Counted from the first letter of the stretch, positions 1 through 7,728 are shown. The stretch: 64,000 nt of DNA from Negadavirga shengliensis (GCF_042652345.1 NZ_JBHSJJ010000012.1:1-64000), one strand, 5' to 3'. Program-made: numbers and translations. The notes: a model not told the origin generated them from the letters alone.

Positions 1-40
1 GGGCAAGCTGTGTGCGGTCGGTGCCTTGTATGAATTTCAT
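1..40 (-). CDS. IS1182-family transposase, N-terminal fragment at window edge
   Basis: The minus strand from position 40 reads ATG and then the residues MKFIQGTDRTQLA before the window ends. This start resembles, from memory, the N-terminus of IS1182-family (DDE) transposases in Bacteroidota. The rest of the gene lies to the left of the window. The AT-rich leader at 41 to about 125 would be the terminal non-coding part of the element. Its tip falls close to the arm of the attC-like palindrome at 137-246. Only 13 residues are visible, so the family call rests on a short match. Confidence 0.6.
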   Translation of the reverse strand, partial: MKFIQGTDRTQLA

Positions 41-136
41 GGTAGAATTTACAAAAATTACCCTATATATCCCATAGAAAAAGTGTGAAATTTAATCTCC
101 TACAGAACAGGGTTTTTAGACAGTCTGACGGTTCTC

Positions 137-264
137 AGCTATACGCAGGCAGGGATTTGTACCACTGAACTTCCTACGAAGAACTGAACTTCAAATTTAC
201 CACTTTCCTGTCCTACGAAGCTCGAAACCCCTGCTTGCGTATAGGTGATGTTATGGCACGTTAT
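137..264 (-). repeat. attC-like palindromic recombination site, apparently truncated
   Basis: An imperfect inverted repeat has arms at 137-157 and 226-246 that match at 18 of 21 positions around a 68-nt loop. Just outside the right arm, 250-264 reads GTTATGGCACGTTAT. Its near inverse, ATAATGTGCCATAAC, sits at 1471-1485 on the far side of the neighbouring gene. Read on the minus strand, the gene is therefore followed by a GTGCCATAAC core and a stem, and preceded by a GTTATGGCAC core. This is the arrangement of an integron cassette with its attC site. The expected second core is missing beyond the left arm, where the transposon-like sequence starts. The attC assignment is an inference from geometry. 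Confidence 0.5.
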
Positions 265-269
265 TCTTT

Positions 270-1454
270 TCATTCTCTGTCTTTTATTACTTTTAAATTC
301 GTTGAAAAATCGGAATATCGGTCGTCTTCTAATAGTCTTGTCCGAACTTCTTTTAACTGTTCAATCAATGGGTCAGGTATATTATATCTTGCTCCCAAAC
401 TTCTTCTTCTTTCTGTTTCTGTGAAATTTTGATATTCTTCCCAATGTATTTCTGGTGTATTCACTAAGTCAATCATTTCTCTTAATATCTCGAAAAGTTC
501 TTTTGTCTCGTTTGAGCTACTGTCAAAATAGTCAAGTTGCTTCAGAATGTCGTTAGGAAGTGCATATCGCCAATTCTCCATTGAGTTCCTTCTATAATAA
601 TACCATCCGCCTTCCTTAAGGTTTCTGACAATTATCTTTTGAAGAATTATTGTATCCATTGAGACAGGTTTGTCACTAGAAAATGCTCTTTTAACTCTTG
701 CAATCCGTTCCACAGAACTTTCAGTAATCTGTTTTTTCAAAATCTCAATGGTCTGTTCATTAATGTCCACCCCATATTTTTCCTTTGCATTTTTAATTTC
801 TTGGTCAATATAGTTGTAGTCTTTTTCAAATTTTTGGTGATATGCTGAGTTGAGTTTTTCTTGATTAACTGTAGTTGATAATTGAAGTGTAAATGCTGTT
901 AGTATGCAGAAAAGGAACGAAAGGAAAATCCACCTTCCTGCTTGATAGACAAGTCTAACCGTAAACCAACTTTGCATAAATACCACAATTGGTATTAGGA
1001 CGAACAGTATCCAAAATTCTTCATAAAGGTTTAAATGATTGTCGTAACCGGGGGTTCCGAATAAAACAATTGGTAAGATTGAGCCAAACCGAGATATTAT
1101 CATCAGAATGACCCAAAAAATCAAAATTACATTTGTGACTGAAAGATTTTTATAAATTCTGTCTTTTCTCCGATTTTGTTTCTTGTTCTGCATCCAAATC
1201 CATATTGTGATTGAAAGTCCCAATACAGTTGAAAGGAATGAGAAGAAATAATTAAAAAATAGAAGTTCATTGTTTTTTAAAATCAGTAAGTCCGCAGACA
1301 TACTTGTTAAAAGTCTAAGCGATTCTCTTGAATGATTGAAAAATAACGAAATTGAAATTGCTGAAATCAGTCCTGCAACAATTCCAATCCAAAATCTCTG
1401 TCGACCGATATTCTGAATTGATATTTTTTCTTTTCTAAATAGAATGTTTGTCAT
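270..1454 (-). CDS. Unknown multi-pass membrane protein, cassette-borne
   Basis: This 394-residue protein matches no family I recognise. Its N-terminal half has several hydrophobic segments, near residues 21-42, 65-87, 108-130, 147-170 and 173-195. A charged, probably cytoplasmic or periplasmic domain fills the C-terminal half. The gene is clearly AT-rich compared with most genes further right. It is enclosed by matching inverted cores (GTTATGGCAC type) and an attC-like palindrome, and the next gene upstream is a tyrosine recombinase. That context points to a mobile gene cassette. The ATG lies 17 bp from the 1471-1485 core, as is usual for cassette genes. Cassette membrane proteins are often stress, toxin or phage-defence related, but nothing in this sequence shows which. 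Confidence 0.7.
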   Translation of the reverse strand: MTNILFRKEKISIQNIGRQRFWIGIVAGLISAISISLFFNHSRESLRLLTSMSADLLILKNNELLFFNYFFSFLSTVLGLSITIWIWMQNKKQNRRKDRIYKNLSVTNVILIFWVILMIISRFGSILPIVLFGTPGYDNHLNLYEEFWILFVLIPIVVFMQSWFTVRLVYQAGRWIFLSFLFCILTAFTLQLSTTVNQEKLNSAYHQKFEKDYNYIDQEIKNAKEKYGVDINEQTIEILKKQITESSVERIARVKRAFSSDKPVSMDTIILQKIIVRNLKEGGWYYYRRNSMENWRYALPNDILKQLDYFDSSSNETKELFEILREMIDLVNTPEIHWEEYQNFTETERRRSLGARYNIPDPLIEQLKEVRTRLLEDDRYSDFSTNLKVIKDRE

Positions 1455-1470
1455 TTAGCTCGGTCTTTCT

Positions 1471-1555
1471 ATAATGTGCCATAACTCGTTTATTGGCGCG
1501 GTTTTTCCCCGCTCTATTGCAACATGCTGTTGGCTTGGCGCGGTTTTGCCTCCTT
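1471..1555 (-). other. Candidate attI-like region between cassette and recombinase
   Basis: This short non-coding gap contains the cassette core ATAATGTGCCATAAC (1471-1485) and two direct copies of TTGGCGCGGTTTT at 1493-1505 and 1535-1547. Known attI sites pair a crossover core with direct repeats that bind the integrase, so the layout fits a primary insertion site beside a recombinase gene. The function is inferred from layout only. Confidence 0.4.
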
Positions 1556-2797
1556 TTATATTTGAATGTCCATGTCCTCAATAGGGCTCCGGATCTCCCT
1601 GATTTCCCGGTTGCTCACATGGGTGTAAATTTCGGTCGTTCTGCTGCTTTGATGTCCAAGCAACTCTTGTATATACCTTATATCCGTCCCCCCTTCATGC
1701 AGGTGGGTCGCCCCGAAAAATCGGGGTAAACTATAGCTGTGGCGTAGCCAATGCGGCGTCACTGGCTTCTTGATGCCTGCCTTTTCTACCGCATTGTGTA
1801 AGACTTCAGCCAGGCTTCTCTCACTGTATTTGCCCCCTCCTTGCCCTTCAATCAGATAGTTTTCGGGTTTATAAGTTTTTAAATAGCTGTTAAAGTGAGT
1901 TTTTAGCATTTCTGGAAACCGGACAATCCTATCTTTGTTCCCCTTTCCTCGCCTCACTGTCACGATACCCCGGTCTGTATGGATATCCGTAACCCGCAGA
2001 TTTAAAAGCTCACCCCGCCTCAGACCGCATGAATATAACAAAAGTAGCATAAACCTGTGCTTTGTGTTTGATAAGGCCTGTAGAATCGCCATTACTTCTT
2101 CCTTGCTCAGCACGTTCGGCAATGTCTTCGGCTTTTTTGGCCGCTTAATAAGTTCCGGGTTGAGTTGCCTATCCTCCAAAATGCTACAATATAACTTCAC
2201 CCCATTAATTACCTGGGACTGGTAGGATGCGGAATACTTTCTTCTGATAATATAATCCCTGTTAAAAACCTCCAGGTCTTCGTTGGTAATGTTTCCCGGA
2301 GACTTGTTGTCCAAAAACCTGAAAAACAAGGCCACCGCTTCCGAATAGGTCTTGACGGTGGATGATGCATACCGCCTGTTTCGCAGCCAGTCCCTGAAGC
2401 GCTGTATTTCCTTTTCTAAAAAATCTTCCAATGCCGGCAAATCAGCGTGCCTCTCAGGCAAATCCACATCCTTAAATAAACTATAGTCCAGCCATACCTT
2501 CTTCCCCCTGAAATATTCCATCATTGAAGCAAGCTGAGTAGGCGTATAGGGAACCGCCCAAACCTTCTCTTTTACATGCCAGGTGCAGCCGGGATAGCCT
2601 TTCACCAATTCTTTTAACTCAAAGTCATAAGGGAACTCAAGCCGGATTACCGGACGCTTTTTTAAAGTTCCATTTTCCAGAATAATGGTTTTCCACATCG
2701 CTTTCAAAAAGTCGGTACAACCAATATATAAATTTAGTTCGAAACCCACCTGATTCATTGTTCTAAAACCCGGCTCCCAAATCCCCAAACCCCTCAC
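1556..2797 (-). CDS. Tyrosine recombinase (XerD/integron-type) with palindromic insertion
   Basis: This is a site-specific tyrosine recombinase. It has a SAM-like N-terminal core-binding domain (about residues 125-215) and a C-terminal catalytic domain. The catalytic arginine is in GLRRGE, the HxxR motif is HWLRH, the second histidine is in GHQSS, and the nucleophile tyrosine is in EIYTHV. Straight after HWLRHSY the protein has seven extra residues, SLPRFFG, before the usual ATHLHEGG continuation. The underlying 21 bp (1712-1732) contain the palindrome CCCCGAAAAATCGGGG. I see no IntI-specific extra domain, so it is Xer-like rather than a classical IntI. ATG codons at 2797, 2758 and 2698 are all possible starts; the last would begin MWKTIILENG. 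Whether the insertion abolishes activity is unknown. Confidence 0.85.
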   Translation of the reverse strand: MRGLGIWEPGFRTMNQVGFELNLYIGCTDFLKAMWKTIILENGTLKKRPVIRLEFPYDFELKELVKGYPGCTWHVKEKVWAVPYTPTQLASMMEYFRGKKVWLDYSLFKDVDLPERHADLPALEDFLEKEIQRFRDWLRNRRYASSTVKTYSEAVALFFRFLDNKSPGNITNEDLEVFNRDYIIRRKYSASYQSQVINGVKLYCSILEDRQLNPELIKRPKKPKTLPNVLSKEEVMAILQALSNTKHRFMLLLLYSCGLRRGELLNLRVTDIHTDRGIVTVRRGKGNKDRIVRFPEMLKTHFNSYLKTYKPENYLIEGQGGGKYSERSLAEVLHNAVEKAGIKKPVTPHWLRHSYSLPRFFGATHLHEGGTDIRYIQELLGHQSSRTTEIYTHVSNREIREIRSPIEDMDIQI

Positions 2798-3214
2798 TAA
2801 AACTAAAAAACATTTTCCAATTTAAAAATCCCCTGTTCACGGTATTTTTTCTTCATTACTCGTTAAAAAGCCTTATTATATATTTAAATAACCATACAAA
2901 AAGGATAACCCTACCGGTACCGCCCAGTCAGAAATCCCCTGCCCCCTACTTTTTTGCTATTGATTAAAGATGAAATTTTTTACACCCATAAGTGCCGATG
3001 GGACCATTTGATGACCACGTAGAGCAAAAGACTGTTTTCCCAGTTGGAAAAAACGCCATTTCCGCCTTGCGGATTTCCGGCGTTAGGAAATTTAAGAAGC
3101 GGGGGGCAAGGACCCACGCATGTCTGAGGAGGTTTTTGGCAGCAGATGCGGCAGATTAGTTTACTGTAAACTAAAAATTCACAAACACGCTTCACTGCCC
3201 TGTACCGCAATCTT
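2798..3214. other. Intergenic region with hairpins, no supported gene
   Basis: No convincing gene is visible here. The region contains a short hairpin series near 3040-3090 (TTTTCC/GGAAAA and CCGC/GCGG stems) and a perfect 19-nt palindrome at 3156-3174. A 76-codon minus-strand frame at 2980-3210 has no recognisable domain and looks spurious. The stretch resembles dispersed non-coding sequence between Bacteroidota genes, but I cannot confirm that it is repeated in the genome. Confidence 0.4.
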
Positions 3215-3574
3215 TCACTTCATCATCGCCTTATGCCTTTCGCCCCAGGCTTGCAGTTCATTGATAATGGGATCGAGTTCACGGGTGATATCCGTCATTT
3301 CATATTCTACCCGCGGTGGCACCTCGGCATAGACGGTGCGCTTTACCAGCTTGTTGGCTTCCATTTTCCGCAGTTGGAGCGTAAGCATCCGCTCAGTGAT
3401 TCCGGGGATGCTTTTTTTCAGCTCTCCAAACCGCAGCCTGCCTTTTTCCAATGCACAGCATATCGCCAGTGTCCATTGGCCGCTGATAAGGCCGGTGGCA
3501 TAGACGACGGCGCAGCAGGCAGCCAGGGTTTGCTTGTTCTCAAAATTAACGGAGGATTCCTTTACCTTAGTCAT
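3215..3574 (-). CDS. HxlR-family winged-helix transcriptional regulator
   Basis: The 119 residues match the HxlR/YodB family in length and in layout. A cysteine pair near the N-terminus (LAACCAV) is followed by a core in which GQWTLAICCALEKG and LRFGELKKSIPGITERMLTLQL form the helix-turn-helix. A wing then ends in YEMTDITREL. HxlR proteins bind palindromic operators as dimers, and some sense electrophiles or quinones through a cysteine. The gene is divergent from the reductase at 3779. A near-perfect palindrome touches its own start codon, which suggests autorepression and probably control of the reductase. Confidence 0.9.
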   Translation of the reverse strand: MTKVKESSVNFENKQTLAACCAVVYATGLISGQWTLAICCALEKGRLRFGELKKSIPGITERMLTLQLRKMEANKLVKRTVYAEVPPRVEYEMTDITRELDPIINELQAWGERHKAMMK

Positions 3575-3594
3575 TACTTACATTTATGTGAGTA
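3575..3594. promoter_or_regulatory. Candidate HxlR operator palindrome
   Basis: The sequence TACTTACATTTATGTGAGTA has 9-nt arms with one mismatch around a 2-nt centre. It directly abuts the start codon of the HxlR gene in the divergent intergenic region. The size and position fit a dimeric HxlR binding site. The assignment is inferred. Confidence 0.55.
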
Positions 3595-3778
3595 CCATAC
3601 AATTGGTTGCAAATATACTAATAAGGGGAAACCCCTGTATATTGCACTGGATCCAATTTGATTTAAATAACCAAAAAAAGCAAAAATATGAAATCGAGCA
3701 TGACGGGATCGTCACAAGCTGGGATGATTATAAAACATGCGAGATTCCATCTGACCTTAAAAAAACAATTATAAACAG

Positions 3779-4264
3779 ATGAAAACTATTCTCTATGCTG
3801 CTGTTACGGCAAATGGAAACTACGGCGACAGCGATGCCGGGCAAATGCCAAAACAGGAAGAGCTGAACGACCTTTTCAACCACGCAAAAGAAGCGGGAAA
3901 TATTGTGATGGGCCGCAGAACCTATGAAATTTTTGGCGGAGACGATACCTTTGCCGGCCTTGATGTGGTGGTGGTTTCGAGAACCGCTTCATTTGAAGGC
4001 GTAAAAACAGTGGCTTCGCTGCAAGAGATGCTGAATTACCTGGGGGAGAAAGGTTATCCGCAGGCATTTGTCATTGGCGGCGTTACCCTGCACAATGCCC
4101 TGCTTACCGAGGGGCTGATTGACGAATTGTACATCAACATCGAATCCTACATCGCAAAAGGGCTGGATTTAGGCCCTACCGATGACAGGTTTATCGAGTT
4201 GGAATTGATAGATCACCAACATATCGGCGCCGGCATCGTACAGATCCATTATAGAACAGTCTAA
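3779..4264 (+). CDS. Dihydrofolate-reductase/RibD-C-like reductase
   Basis: This 161-residue protein belongs to the RibD C-terminal/DHFR-like superfamily. It opens with MKTILYAAVTANG, then has GNIVMGRRTYEIF (the loop that contacts the nucleotide in this fold), VVVSRT, and FVIGGVTLHNALL, the NADPH-binding GG element. The C-terminal part has the family's DELYINIE strand. Members are NADPH-dependent reductases, usually of unknown substrate. Pairing with a divergent HxlR regulator is common and suggests induction by a small electrophile or drug. Start 3779 follows AAACAG with no clear ribosome-binding site, which is normal for Bacteroidota. Confidence 0.88.
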   Translation: MKTILYAAVTANGNYGDSDAGQMPKQEELNDLFNHAKEAGNIVMGRRTYEIFGGDDTFAGLDVVVVSRTASFEGVKTVASLQEMLNYLGEKGYPQAFVIGGVTLHNALLTEGLIDELYINIESYIAKGLDLGPTDDRFIELELIDHQHIGAGIVQIHYRTV

Positions 4265-4282
4265 ATACTTCTCTTATCCAAG

Positions 4283-4330
4283 AGCCACGAATGCCCTGAG
4301 GTGTACGTCTTTGTATGGGGATTCGTGGCT
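4283..4330 (+). terminator. Hairpin terminator after the reductase gene
   Basis: The perfect 10-bp arms AGCCACGAAT (4283-4292) and ATTCGTGGCT (4321-4330) are followed by ATTTTACT, 18 bp after the reductase stop codon. The inner GCCC/GGGG run extends the stem. The T-tract is weak. Confidence 0.5.
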
Positions 4331-4901
4331 ATTTTACTAAAGCAATACAGGCATTCTCTAGCCGATAACCTGAAAGAAGAGACTGCGTTCCCGGTTTGCG
4401 CGGGATTACCTCCTATCAAATCCGGACTTCAGAAAACCTTTAAAAATCAGTTTTCAGGGCATTTTTTGATCCAAGGCGGCAAAGCGGCTCAGCCCGGCAT
4501 CCCGTACCGATCATTTGTTAATCGTTTTTAATTAACCGGCCGATTAAAAGCAAGTTAAAGCCAAATCTAAAGCAAGATTAAAGCAGGTTAGAAGCAAGAA
4601 TACTTTATACCCTATTCCTATCAAAGCCGATGCCTACCTACCCTCTACCCCAGTCCCATACCTAGGCACGGCCGATAACTGATCCCAAAGAAGCGTGGCA
4701 TCCCAGCCCCCGCATGAGAAAGATGCACCGTGCCTGCAGTATTTCCAGGGAAGGTTTAAGGTTCCTCTTTTTCCCCGGGGTTGAAACCCAAGGTTACATG
4801 ATACCACCAAAACGGCATTTTGTAGCTGCATATCGGGCCTTAAAACCATGCAGACCGGCGTGGGTGCCTTCACCACTCTTTATCAGCAATATGAGGTCTT
4901 C
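4331..4901. other. Non-coding stretch with degenerate short repeats
   Basis: No gene is supported. Between 4544 and 4598 the motif AAAGCAAG or AAAGCAGG recurs about five times in a degenerate tandem run. Around 4730-4800 there are mixed C- and G-rich palindromic pieces, such as CCCCGGGG and GGTTGAAACCC. They resemble decayed REP-like intergenic elements, but this is only an impression. Confidence 0.35.
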
Positions 4902-5432
4902 TCATACTGTTTCGAATTCCTTTGGGTAAACTACCCTTCCCGAAATGTTTTTAAGCCCGTCCTTTACCAACTCAATGGCCATAAAAACGTTGGAAGGGAC
5001 TTCAAACGGTGCTTTGATATTCCATTTTTCGGCTGGTTCAAATCCAAATTTTGGGTAATAGTGTTCGTGTCCCAATACGATGACCGACTGGAATCCCAAA
5101 CCTTTTGCTACTTCCAATCCCTTTCTTATGAGTTGTCCGCCTATTCCGCATTTTTGAAATTCAGGTCTTACCGCCATGGGTGCAAGGGCCAAACTTTCAT
5201 GAGCCTCTCCCTGGTCGTCTATTATGTTGATTTTGGTAAACAGAATGTGCCCCACCGTTTGATTGCTTTCGGTTGCGACAATTGAAAGTTCCGGAACAAA
5301 AACCACCGGGTTATTTCTTAAAGCATCCACCAATTTTGCCTCGCTGTCCTGTCCGAAAGCCAGGTGGTTTACTTCAAAAACTGCTGAAAAGTCGTCTTTT
5401 GTTTCTTGTCTTATATTTATCCGTTCTGTCAT
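4902..5432 (-). CDS. GNAT-family N-acetyltransferase (YhbS-like)
   Basis: This is a 176-residue GCN5-related acetyltransferase. It starts MTERINIRQETKDDF, the usual beta1/alpha1 of the family. The acetyl-CoA pyrophosphate loop is in VRPEFQKCGIGGQLI (RxxGxG/A-like). It continues with GFQSVIVLGHEHYYPKFGFEPA, a stretch typical of the YhbS/COG3153 branch. The acceptor substrate is unknown. The gene is isolated, with non-coding DNA downstream and a repeat array immediately upstream of its start. Confidence 0.85.
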   Translation of the reverse strand: MTERINIRQETKDDFSAVFEVNHLAFGQDSEAKLVDALRNNPVVFVPELSIVATESNQTVGHILFTKINIIDDQGEAHESLALAPMAVRPEFQKCGIGGQLIRKGLEVAKGLGFQSVIVLGHEHYYPKFGFEPAEKWNIKAPFEVPSNVFMAIELVKDGLKNISGRVVYPKEFETV

Positions 5433-5474
5433 GCTGTTTACGGTGTCGTTTCAGGGTGAGGTAAAATCTCCCTG

Positions 5475-5890
5475 TTCTCTTTTCCCTATTCACTAAGTAT
5501 TCAGAAAAGGAAAAATAGGGAACAGGGAACAGAAAATCGGGAACAGGGAACAGAAAATCGGACGAAAACTTCCCATTCCCGTTTCCCTATTCACTTTTAA
5601 CTCAGTATTCAGGAAACAGAGAACAGGGAACAGGGAACAGAAAATCGAACAAAATCCCCCCATTCCCTTTTCCCTATTCACTTTTAACTCAGTATTCAGC
5701 GAGCCAGGAAACCGGGAACAGAGAACAGAAAATCGGACGAAATCCCCCATTAACTTTTCCCTATTCACTTTTCACGGAGTACTCAGGAAACAGAGAACCG
5801 GGAACAGGGAACAGAAAATCGGACGAAAACTTCCCATTCCCGTTTCCCTATTCACTTTTAACTCAATATTCAGGAAATGGGAACCGGGAA
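5475..5890. repeat. Tandem repeat array 1 (~90-100 bp units)
   Basis: About four to five degenerate units follow one another. Each contains CTCAGTATTCAGGAAACAG, one or more GGGAACAG copies, AGAAAATCGG, a C-rich CCATTCCC part and CCCTATTCACTTTT. The unit boundaries vary, and nested GGGAACA hexamer-like repeats expand inside units. The open frames here are repeat artefacts. The block 5626-5821 recurs without a mismatch at 7509-7704. Confidence 0.9.
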
Positions 5891-5905
5891 ACGCAGGTGG
5901 CAAAA

Positions 5906-5953
5906 AGCCATCGCCCCTATTGCAATGACGTGGTATTTGGTCAGCTTGCTATA
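5906..5953 (-). pseudogene. Remnant of a paralogue of the 82-residue membrane protein
   Basis: Read on the minus strand, this segment translates as YSKLTKYHVIAIGAMA. It aligns without gaps to the first 16 residues of the protein at 6055-6303 (MNRLVKYHIITVGPIA), with 7 identities and several conservative changes. The initiator codon is replaced by TAT, and the homology stops where repeat array 1 begins. It looks like a copy whose 3' part was lost or overwritten at the repeat boundary. Confidence 0.55.
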
Positions 5954-5990
5954 TGGAAACTTTCAATAAAAGCCCGGAAGAGGTAAGGGC

Positions 5991-6036
5991 AAAAGATGGC
6001 AGAAACTAAAATTTGGATGTTTCTACCATCTTTTTT
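5991..6036. terminator. Bidirectional hairpin terminator
   Basis: The arms AAAAGATGG-C-AGAAAC and GTTTCT-A-CCATCTTTT form a long stem with one mismatch and a 12-nt loop. There is a T-run on either strand. It lies 18 bp beyond the stop codon of the minus-strand gene at 6055. Confidence 0.7.
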
Positions 6037-6054
6037 AAACAAAATCGTAGGCGA

Positions 6055-6303
6055 TTATTCCTCAAACATCAGTTCATTGTAGTATTTGAAGCTGATCAAT
6101 CCCAATGAACGTATAAATTGTTTTCGGGTAACCAAACCTTTTCTTTTGAGCTTTTTATAATCCACGATGTTCCTGTACACAAAAGCGTACAGCACCATCA
6201 AAAGTGCAAAAAGACCGTTTCCTATATTCTGAAAATAGTACAGATAACCGATTAAGGCAATAGGTCCTACTGTAATAATATGGTACTTAACTAATCTATT
6301 CAT
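6055..6303 (-). CDS. Small two-helix membrane protein, unknown
   Basis: This 82-residue protein has two adjacent hydrophobic segments (about residues 8-25 and 29-46) and then a basic tail, DYKKLKRKGLVTRKQFIRS. No family is recognised. It lies 15 bp downstream of the lipoprotein gene at 6319 on the same strand, so the two are probably co-transcribed, and a strong terminator follows. A decayed copy of its N-terminus sits about 100 bp further downstream, so this gene type has been duplicated here. Confidence 0.65.
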   Translation of the reverse strand: MNRLVKYHIITVGPIALIGYLYYFQNIGNGLFALLMVLYAFVYRNIVDYKKLKRKGLVTRKQFIRSLGLISFKYYNELMFEE

Positions 6304-6318
6304 TTTTAACAGTTAAAT

Positions 6319-6975
6319 TTACTGATTTTCTGGCTGTAATGCTCCATACCCTGCACATACTACGATTGAAAGTGGCGTATAAAGCCCTCTTGTAGATGCA
6401 TTAAAAACCAGCGATATTCCATAGTCAGCAATTGAATACCCGGTAAAAGTATGGAACTTGTTGAAACAATCATTCGCATGCTCCCAAGTTTTAGAAAACC
6501 ACCCACTGGTACCGTAACCCAAATCGGGATTCAAATAAATCATATCCCGCGAGCCGTCATTATAATCCCTATACCTCATTACAACCATCCCTTCTAAAGT
6601 GCGGATTTCGTTGTAAATACTTCCATCCCGCTCGACCCTCGTTGTACTCGCGAATGCCAGGTTGACTTCTCCTAAATTATTCAATGAGAAGGAAATCGCT
6701 TTGCTAGGATCGTTACTCAAAGGAGCCGAAATAAGGCTTCTGCTATACTCCGTATTTGTAATCTTAACCATATCAGCCGTGTTAAAGTTATAGTCATATC
6801 GGGCATTTGGATTGGCATTTAGCCAATTTTCTATTGGCTCTTTGTCAAGATGACCAGCGGATGAAATAATAAACAAATCCACTTCTTCGAATTCTTCATA
6901 AATATCCTGTTGACAAGAAAAAGTAACAGGAACCAATGCAAAAAGCAACAGACGATAGTTTAAACAGATTTTCAT
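6319..6975 (-). CDS. Unknown secreted lipoprotein
   Basis: The 218-residue protein begins with a type II signal peptide whose lipobox ends FSC (cysteine at residue 21). It should be anchored in the outer or inner membrane. The mature part is acidic at first (QQDIYEEFEEVD) and then soluble. Two later cysteines, in NDCFNKF and VVCAGYG, could form a disulfide. I recognise no domain. It is transcribed together with the small membrane protein at 6055, and the pair is isolated between two matching repeat arrays. Confidence 0.7.
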   Translation of the reverse strand: MKICLNYRLLLFALVPVTFSCQQDIYEEFEEVDLFIISSAGHLDKEPIENWLNANPNARYDYNFNTADMVKITNTEYSRSLISAPLSNDPSKAISFSLNNLGEVNLAFASTTRVERDGSIYNEIRTLEGMVVMRYRDYNDGSRDMIYLNPDLGYGTSGWFSKTWEHANDCFNKFHTFTGYSIADYGISLVFNASTRGLYTPLSIVVCAGYGALQPENQ

Positions 6976-7254
6976 AATTACAAAATTTAAAGGTTAATAG
7001 ATAAAACAATCAGCTGATGTGATACCAAACTTAACTAAAAAAACCAAAACTCAAAATAAATTCATAGTTTTCTAAACATTACCTCCCCCAAAATCAAACC
7101 TATTGCCGAGACTTTGGGGGCAATACGATTTTTGCTACTGGCATGGGCCTGGGAAATATGGTTCAGGTTCCATTTCCCCTTTCTCAAAAGAAGGCATGGA
7201 GGTTGCCTGCCATAAAAAATGGGGGCTTTACATCTATGGTGAAATAATAACCGT
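6976..7254. other. Intergenic region with one inverted repeat
   Basis: No gene is supported. CCCCCAAA (7085-7092) and TTTGGGGG (7111-7118) can form an 8-bp stem. The region otherwise separates the lipoprotein promoter from repeat array 2. Confidence 0.4.
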
Positions 7255-7727
7255 TATTCAGGGAACAGGGAATCGGGCGGAACTTTTCCCCATTCTCTAT
7301 TCACTTTTAACTCAGTATCCAGGAAACAGAGAACCGGGAACAGGGAACAGAAAATCGGACGAAATCCCCCCATTCCCTTTTCCCTATTCACTTTTAACTC
7401 AGTATTCAGGAAACAGAGAACCGGGAACAGGGAACAGAAAATCGGACGAAATCCCCCATTCCCTTTTCCCTATTCACTTTTCACGGAGTACTCAGGAAAC
7501 AGAGAACCGGGAACAGGGAACAGAAAATCGAACAAAATCCCCCCATTCCCTTTTCCCTATTCACTTTTAACTCAGTATTCAGCGAGCCAGGAAACCGGGA
7601 ACAGAGAACAGAAAATCGGACGAAATCCCCCATTAACTTTTCCCTATTCACTTTTCACGGAGTACTCAGGAAACAGAGAACCGGGAACAGGGAACAGAAA
7701 ATCGAACGAAAATAATCCCCCATTCAC
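7255..7727. repeat. Tandem repeat array 2 (~90-100 bp units)
   Basis: About five units of the same kind and orientation as array 1 lie here. Units end in CTCAGTATTCAG or in the variant CACGGAGTACTCAG. The 196-bp block 7509-7704 is identical to 5626-5821. Array 2 ends one base before the stop codon of the dehydratase at 7729. Confidence 0.9.
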
Positions 7728-7728
7728 G

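Noticed and set aside
2980..3210. 76-codon minus-strand frame
   Set aside because: No domain, poor codon usage, and it covers short hairpins in non-coding DNA.
3534..3782. 82-codon plus-strand frame between the HxlR and reductase genes
   Set aside because: It covers the divergent promoter region and the operator and shows no recognisable domain.
5493..5768. 91-codon open frame of repeated NTELKVNRE-type units
   Set aside because: It is the translation of repeat array 1 with period residues only; no gene-like composition or start signal.
7103..7570. 155-codon open frame with GNREPGTGNR repeats
   Set aside because: It runs through repeat array 2, and the repeated peptide is an artefact of the DNA repeat.
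5475..7727. Possible CRISPR arrays
   Set aside because: The units are degenerate, long and directly adjacent, without uniform short repeats or unique spacers, and no cas gene is nearby.
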